This document shows positions 59,454 through 64,000 of a stretch of DNA of 64,000 nucleotides, one piece after another. Each line of letters starts with the position of its first letter. Positions within the stretch are counted from its first letter, which is position 1. Both the position numbers and the translations under genes were made by a program. The notes beneath the pieces are model-generated. The model worked only from the letters and a program-made list of their open reading frames with translations. It did no database searches and had not been told where the DNA came from. The stretch comes from Populus alba (lineage: Eukaryota; Streptophyta; Magnoliopsida; Malpighiales; Salicaceae), in the NCBI RefSeq assembly GCF_005239225.2, contig NC_133297.1, positions 11,582,147-11,646,146 of the forward strand, written 5' to 3'.

Positions 59454-61831
59454 TTATACCTCACAAGATGACGTTAGGTCATTGCAACTCCACCTTTTGT
59501 AAGGAATGCAGTCTATGTATCTACACCACCTGCAATAATGGCTTATATTGATGCCTAGGAGTACAGCCACAAGAAGTCCCACAAAGCTGTGTATAAAAAG
59601 AATCTCCTCTTAGTCTCACAGAATATAAAGTTGACAAGCAATAGAAGAGAACTTGCTGTACAAAGAAGAAAAACTCACAGAAGAGAGAAAAGGATCAGGG
59701 AAGCACTCCTCAGCACAGGCCTGTCCAGTTTCTGCTTCCAGTTAAATGAACTTTTGACGCCATACTCACAAAGACCTATTTTGTTTTGAGCCACTTGCCT
59801 AAGTTGAGGGGTGTAAAAAAGCACAAGTCCAAGTAGAAATCCTGATATCAGACTGCCAATGCTTGAATAGTTGTCCATGTAAGGTAGCAAGCCAAGCATT
59901 AAATTGAATCCAGCCACAAAGAAAAGCGTCAGCAGAGCTGCAATCTGAGATAAAAGAGAGGAGGGACCGGTAAGCTGGTCGTCAAAATCAGCGGAAAGGG
60001 AGAGAAGTGGAGGATGTGAAAAGAATGAGCATTACCTTATTGGTGTAGAATTTCCAATTCCTTGTAAGTGCAGAAACTGTAGCCCCTAGTAAGCCAAAAA
60101 GAGCACCGGAGGAACAAACTGCTGGACTATCTCGGACAAAAATTGCAGTTACCAAGGTACCAGAAAAAGCAGACAGCATGTAGATTATCCCAGTTCTTAC
60201 TGCACAGAAGAAACAGACAGCGATAATAAAAATCACCATCCCAAGTCCAACTGTAAATCTAGCAACATAGTTGAGTGGCCAGAGAAAATTAGAATCACAC
60301 GATTACTTGATCCAAACTCTTTCTCCAGGTAAATTCCTATAAAGATAATGCAGAGAAGGTTGATCATAAAGTGGAAGACACCAGCATGCAATAATGGGCA
60401 CATAAAGAGACGCCAAGTTTGATGTTCTGCCAACAATGTCTTGCGAATAGCCCCCATTTTATCCAGACTGTAAAAGAACGAGCACAATTTCAGAAAATGA
60501 TATTACACATACTGTTGAATCTTTTGAAGAACTAGAACAATGACGTTAGAGTTAATTAGAGATATATCCTTCCAGTTACTTGGTAAGAAAAACACTTTAG
60601 GAACACATCAGACGCATAATAAAGCACCAGCTTAAAAACTATCCCAGTTATCAAATATAAGCATCACTATAAAATGGGCCAGATGGACAAAACATCAAGA
60701 GACATCTTTTTAATTACTCGGAGACAAAACAATTTTTTTAATTTCAGAAGCACCTTTCTTCAGTTTTATCCACAACCGCATTTTGCTTCCAATAAACAGG
60801 TCTAGACTTTCTCAAACATGGAGAGAAAATGGGCCTAGAATCACCTTTCAAACAATTTATCAATTACTGAAGTGGAAAACGATAGAAAGCTACAAGCTTA
60901 AATTGGAAAACACACAAGTCTGTTTTGGCATGCACTTGAAGGCAATGATAGGTAAGTGAATATTCTGCCATGGACCTTTTCTCTTGTACTCTTAAGAAAA
61001 AACCGCATTCGCCACTGGAAGGGGTGTTGTTTATTTCCTTTGACAAATGATTGCAAATTAAGTTTAACAAGTGGAAACCAAAGCCACATTAACCAGAAAA
61101 GAAAAGGGAGCAAACAAATAAGCACCAAACCCCACAAAAACAGAAATCACTATAGCCATAATCAAAAAGGTCGATGTATTCTCAAACACACAGAAAAATA
61201 TGTCCTAGAATCACCTTCCAAAAGAATTATTCAATCATAGAAGCTGAAAAAGATAAAAGGTTAAAGCTTTAATGACAATTAACCAACCATTCTACAAAGC
61301 AGCATTCACAAAATACTAAAAAGAACTTGCATTAACATTTGACAACGCTAATTCATCAGTGCGTGATCACGAATTGAGATGGATCCATTTTCAATAGTTA
61401 TAGCAGCAATTAAGAATATAAAAAAAGATTAATAACAGAAGCTAACAGAGCCCAATTTTCAAGCAAGAAACACAGAAAGACCAAGAAAGGAAGAAAAGTG
61501 CTCACGTGGAGGCAGAGGGACCAAGAAAAGGGTTTTCAAGAAGAGGCTGAAACGACATTCTCCCCAAGGCCTTGAAGGCGCAGTCGCCGTGAGAGTTATA
61601 GCCACAATCATTGACGGCCATTGTGATAAGAAAGACTACCAAGTGGATGATAACGAATGCAAATATGACACAGGTGTCTCTTCTTCTCATACGAGAACGG
61701 GGTTTAAAGAATGGGCTCTTGTTTTCATCTTGAAGAAATTCTGTTCGGAAATCGAAAGAGAATGTGGTTTCTTGATGATCTTGAATTGGGTCTGCAATGC
61801 TGATCTTGGTATCATCTTCCTTTTCTTCCAT
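59454..61831 (-). CDS. rhomboid-like protein, catalytic His replaced (RBL8/KOM-like)
   Basis: Polytopic membrane protein of the plant rhomboid family. Five exons, 61831-61506, 60467-60307, 60199-60036, 59944-59679 and 59586-59454, join in phase to 349 aa. After a charged cytosolic N-terminus, the first membrane segment is at about residues 53-73. The family signature MSFQPLLENPFLGPS follows, then the HAGVFHFMIN loop (His136, His141, Asn145). The active-site Ser region reads CSSGALFGL: Ser193 is kept, but the Gly two residues before it is Cys191. The second catalytic residue, His of the usual N-[YF]-x-H-[IL]-G motif, is Ser245 (MDNYSSIGSL). The Cys-rich end HYCRWCRYIDCIPYKRWSC is typical of plant RBLs and confirms the last exon. 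It is probably not a protease. Similarity to Arabidopsis RBL8/KOMPEITO, an atypical rhomboid needed for pollen wall formation, is suggested but not proven. Confidence 0.9.
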
Positions 61832-61997
61832 TTTTCTTCTACAGCAAGACCGAGTGATTTTCTTGTTTTATGAGTTCTAACCGAAAACAAAGCGATTTTA
61901 AAAGAGACTTCGTTATGGCAGTTGGGTTTGGCGGGAAAACAGTTTAGCTAGAAGCTAAGAGTTATTAAGTTATTTGTTGAGACAGATAATCACTAGT
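61832..61997. promoter_or_regulatory. short divergent spacer between rhomboid and tRNA-Trp genes
   Basis: Only 166 bp separate the rhomboid start codon (minus) from the 5' end of the tRNA-Trp gene (plus). The RNA polymerase II promoter of the rhomboid gene must therefore overlap the tRNA gene or lie beyond it. Confidence 0.6.
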
Positions 61998-62069
61998 GGA
62001 TCCGTGGCGCAATGGTAGCGCGTCTGACTCCAGATCAGAAGGTTGCGTGTTCGATTCACGTCGGGTTCA
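61998..62069 (+). tRNA. tRNA-Trp (CCA)
   Basis: A 72-nt gene. Acceptor arms GGATCCG / CGGGTTC pair with two G:U pairs, and the discriminator base is A. The anticodon arm TCTGA-CTCCAGA-TCAGA presents CCA, and the T arm contains TGTTCGATTCACG. No intron. A T-rich run (TTTTATTTT) about 10 bases downstream fits a polymerase III terminator. Confidence 0.97.
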
Positions 62070-62194
62070 ATTGCCCTTTTATTTTCCTAAATTATATTAA
62101 TATCATGGTGAGTGGTAAAAAAAGAGGTTAGCAGAATTATTTTTTCTGTGATGCAAAGTGAGATGTGATGTTTATTGGTAAGGTTTGCAATTAC

Positions 62195-62410
62195 TTTCAT
62201 ATTGTCGGTATTTGAGAAATTATAGTAATTATTTTTTAAAGTATTTTTATTAAAAAATATATTAAATTAATGATTTTTTTTATTTTAAAAAAATTATTTT
62301 TGATACTAATATATTAAAATGGTTTGAAAATATAAAAAAAATATTAATTTGAAGGAAAAAATTAAATGTTTTTAAAATACTTTTAAAACAAAAAATAAAA
62401 AGAATTTTTT
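62195..62410 (+). mobile_element. AT-rich MITE-like element copy with inverted ends
   Basis: Best copy in the window. The left end TTTTTTAAAGTATTTT (about 62233) and the right end AAAATACTTTTAAAA (about 62374) are near-perfect inverted repeats. Between them is the shared core AAAAAATTATTTTTGATAC, then TATTAAAATGGTTTGAAAAT. No coding capacity. Confidence 0.55.
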
Positions 62411-62419
62411 AGACAACTC

Positions 62420-63200
62420 CCAGTGATATCTTTGCTTTTGAAATGTGTTTAAGACCGCACAAACACAGATAATGCAGCCCCACCTTAATCTATCGTGTTG
62501 TGTTGTTGCTGAAAGTTTTAATCAGCGAGTTGATGCATGTTTATATTGACCATCTACTAATGCAAGGACTAATTACGCAATACCTCTATTTTTCCATCAG
62601 ATCTTTCGGGCTATATGAAAGATTAATTTTCTCTGTATAGTTTGGATTAAAGAGATTTAATTGATCTTTTAAAATTTGGTAATCAAATGGTTTTCAAAAC
62701 TAAATTACATAAGTGACTAGATGCAAACGATAGCTAGGAGAAGCACTGATTCTCACCACAAAATTATTGATTTGTGAACTATTTAGAAAAGAAAAGCAAC
62801 CCCCCCTTCTCTATCTATAGGGACATAGATTTTATGTTTTTTGAAAGTAGGTAGTAGGAAATGTAAAATTGAGATTAAAATTTATTTTACATGTAGAATA
62901 TTTTTTTATGTTTGGCTTGCAAAATATTTTTTTTTTATGATGATAAAAGCGGTGGTGATGAGGTGGGGATAATGAGATAATCATGGTTGTGGTTAAAAAA
63001 AAATAATGATGAAGAGAAATGTGAAGATATGGTCAGAAGTGCGGTGAAATAAAAGGTGATTGTAAGATGGTAATGGTGGTGATGGTTGTGGTAGGGAAAG
63101 ATAAGATCACAGTGAAGGAGATGATGATGAGATAGTAATGATAGTTGTGAAAGAAAAGGAGATGGAAGTGGTGGTGGTGGTGATAGTGAGATGGAGATAG
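62420..63200. other. intergenic; G-rich trinucleotide tract
   Basis: No gene recognised. From 62940 to 63200 the plus strand is a degenerate GAT/GGT repeat (GGTGATGGTTGTGGTAGGG type) depleted in C, immediately before the Copia relic. Confidence 0.5.
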
Positions 63201-63212
63201 CGGTTGAAATAG

Positions 63213-64000
63213 TTGAATGATATTGTAAATAAATTGCTATTTATGAAATATTTAATGGAACTTCAAAGCCTGAAAATATTACTCTCTAAAAATAAAGTGT
63301 TTATAAAAAAGATGTATCTTACTGATAACTTCTTCAAAGTGAATATGATAACTATTGTAACTATAAATGAGAAGAAAAATAACACTAACGTCTATTTGTC
63401 TTACTCGCTTGAGTCCAATAACATGTGACATGGCATATTAGGTCATGTGAATTATAATTATATACAATGGTTAATAAATATTGATTTATTACCTTGTATT
63501 ATTTTTAAGAAAAGTAATAAGTGTGAGGTTGAATAAAATCAAGATTCACAAAAATTTCTTTTCATTTAATTTAAAAAATCAGTAAACCTCTAGGTTTAAT
63601 TTACTTGGATATTAATGATTTAAAGTTTGTTCAAACTAGAGGTGAGAAAAAAAAATATTGTATTGATTTTATAGATGACTACACAAGCTATTGTTACAAT
63701 TATCTACTTAGAAGCAAAAATGGCTCTTAAGATGTTTAAATATTATAATAATGAAGTTGAAAATTAACTTGATAATAAAATAAGGTAATAAGAAGTGATA
63801 AATGTGGAAAATTCAAAGCACCATTTAACAAACTCTGTTTCTAAAATAATATTATCCACCAAATTACTGCTTATTTTCATGTTAACTAAATGAGATTGTA
63901 CAACGTAAATATTAAACTTTAAAATAAATGATAAATATCATGTCAATAAATCTAGGATTACCTCAAAACTTATGTGGAGAAACAATTTTAATTAACAATT
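63213..64000 (+). pseudogene. Ty1/Copia pol relic (pre-integrase and integrase), runs off edge
   Basis: Degraded polyprotein readable in pieces. The GAG-pre-integrase part (63213-63430) has KVFIKKMYLTDNFFKVNMI, then HGILGHVNYN and KCEV, matching the HHCC zinc-binding region before the integrase. The integrase core follows from 63593 (LDINDLKFVQTRGEKKY, FIDDYTSYCYNYLLRSK, then NNEVEN and RSDKCGKFKAPFN in other frames). GLPQNLCGETILIN near the edge fits the integrase end. Multiple stops and frame changes occur, so it is not functional. The element continues beyond base 64000. Confidence 0.85.

Overview
The window is eukaryotic nuclear DNA from a woody dicot. Genes are split by GT-AG introns, intergenic DNA is very AT-rich, and tRNA genes are nuclear type. 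The plant families include an ARF10/16/17-clade auxin response factor, a plastid-type GrpE, SHM6/7-type serine hydroxymethyltransferase and GT31 galactosyltransferase. The T-rich dispersed arrays with GGTTAACCCGGGTT-like phrases and the AT-rich MITE-like copies resemble repeats of Salicaceae (poplar/willow). The family assignment is inference, not proof.

Layout: 3.2-4.9 kb (-) holds a broken VPS9A-type Rab5-GEF pseudogene. 7.2-10.6 kb (-) is an 11-exon beta-1,3-galactosyltransferase. 10.7-21 kb is gene-poor, with T-rich tandem arrays, MITE-like copies and a degenerate Copia gag relic at 17.3-18.3 kb (-). 21.5-24.3 kb (+) is an ARF17-like repressor carrying a miR160 target site. 24.3-32.5 kb is mostly empty. 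32.7-34.4 kb (+) is a plastid GrpE co-chaperone. 36.1-36.5 kb (-) is a small two-exon transmembrane-protein gene, divergent from the SHMT gene at 37.0-41.6 kb (+). 43.5-44.5 kb (-) is a BPS1/ROH1-like gene. 44.6-59.4 kb is repeat-rich and nearly gene-free apart from a tRNA-Arg(UCU) gene at 57.0 kb. 59.5-61.8 kb (-) is a rhomboid-like gene that has lost the catalytic histidine. A tRNA-Trp(CCA) gene at 62.0 kb lies 166 bp from its start codon. The right edge (63.2-64.0 kb, +) enters a decayed Copia pol.

The genes do not form a pathway; this is an ordinary plant chromosome segment. Two signals deserve most attention: the pseudo-rhomboid, and the decayed VPS9 gene that lost its catalytic core while keeping flanking segments. 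I did not find a convincing new multi-gene system. Exon structures were derived by hand from splice signals, reading phase and family similarity, without transcript data.
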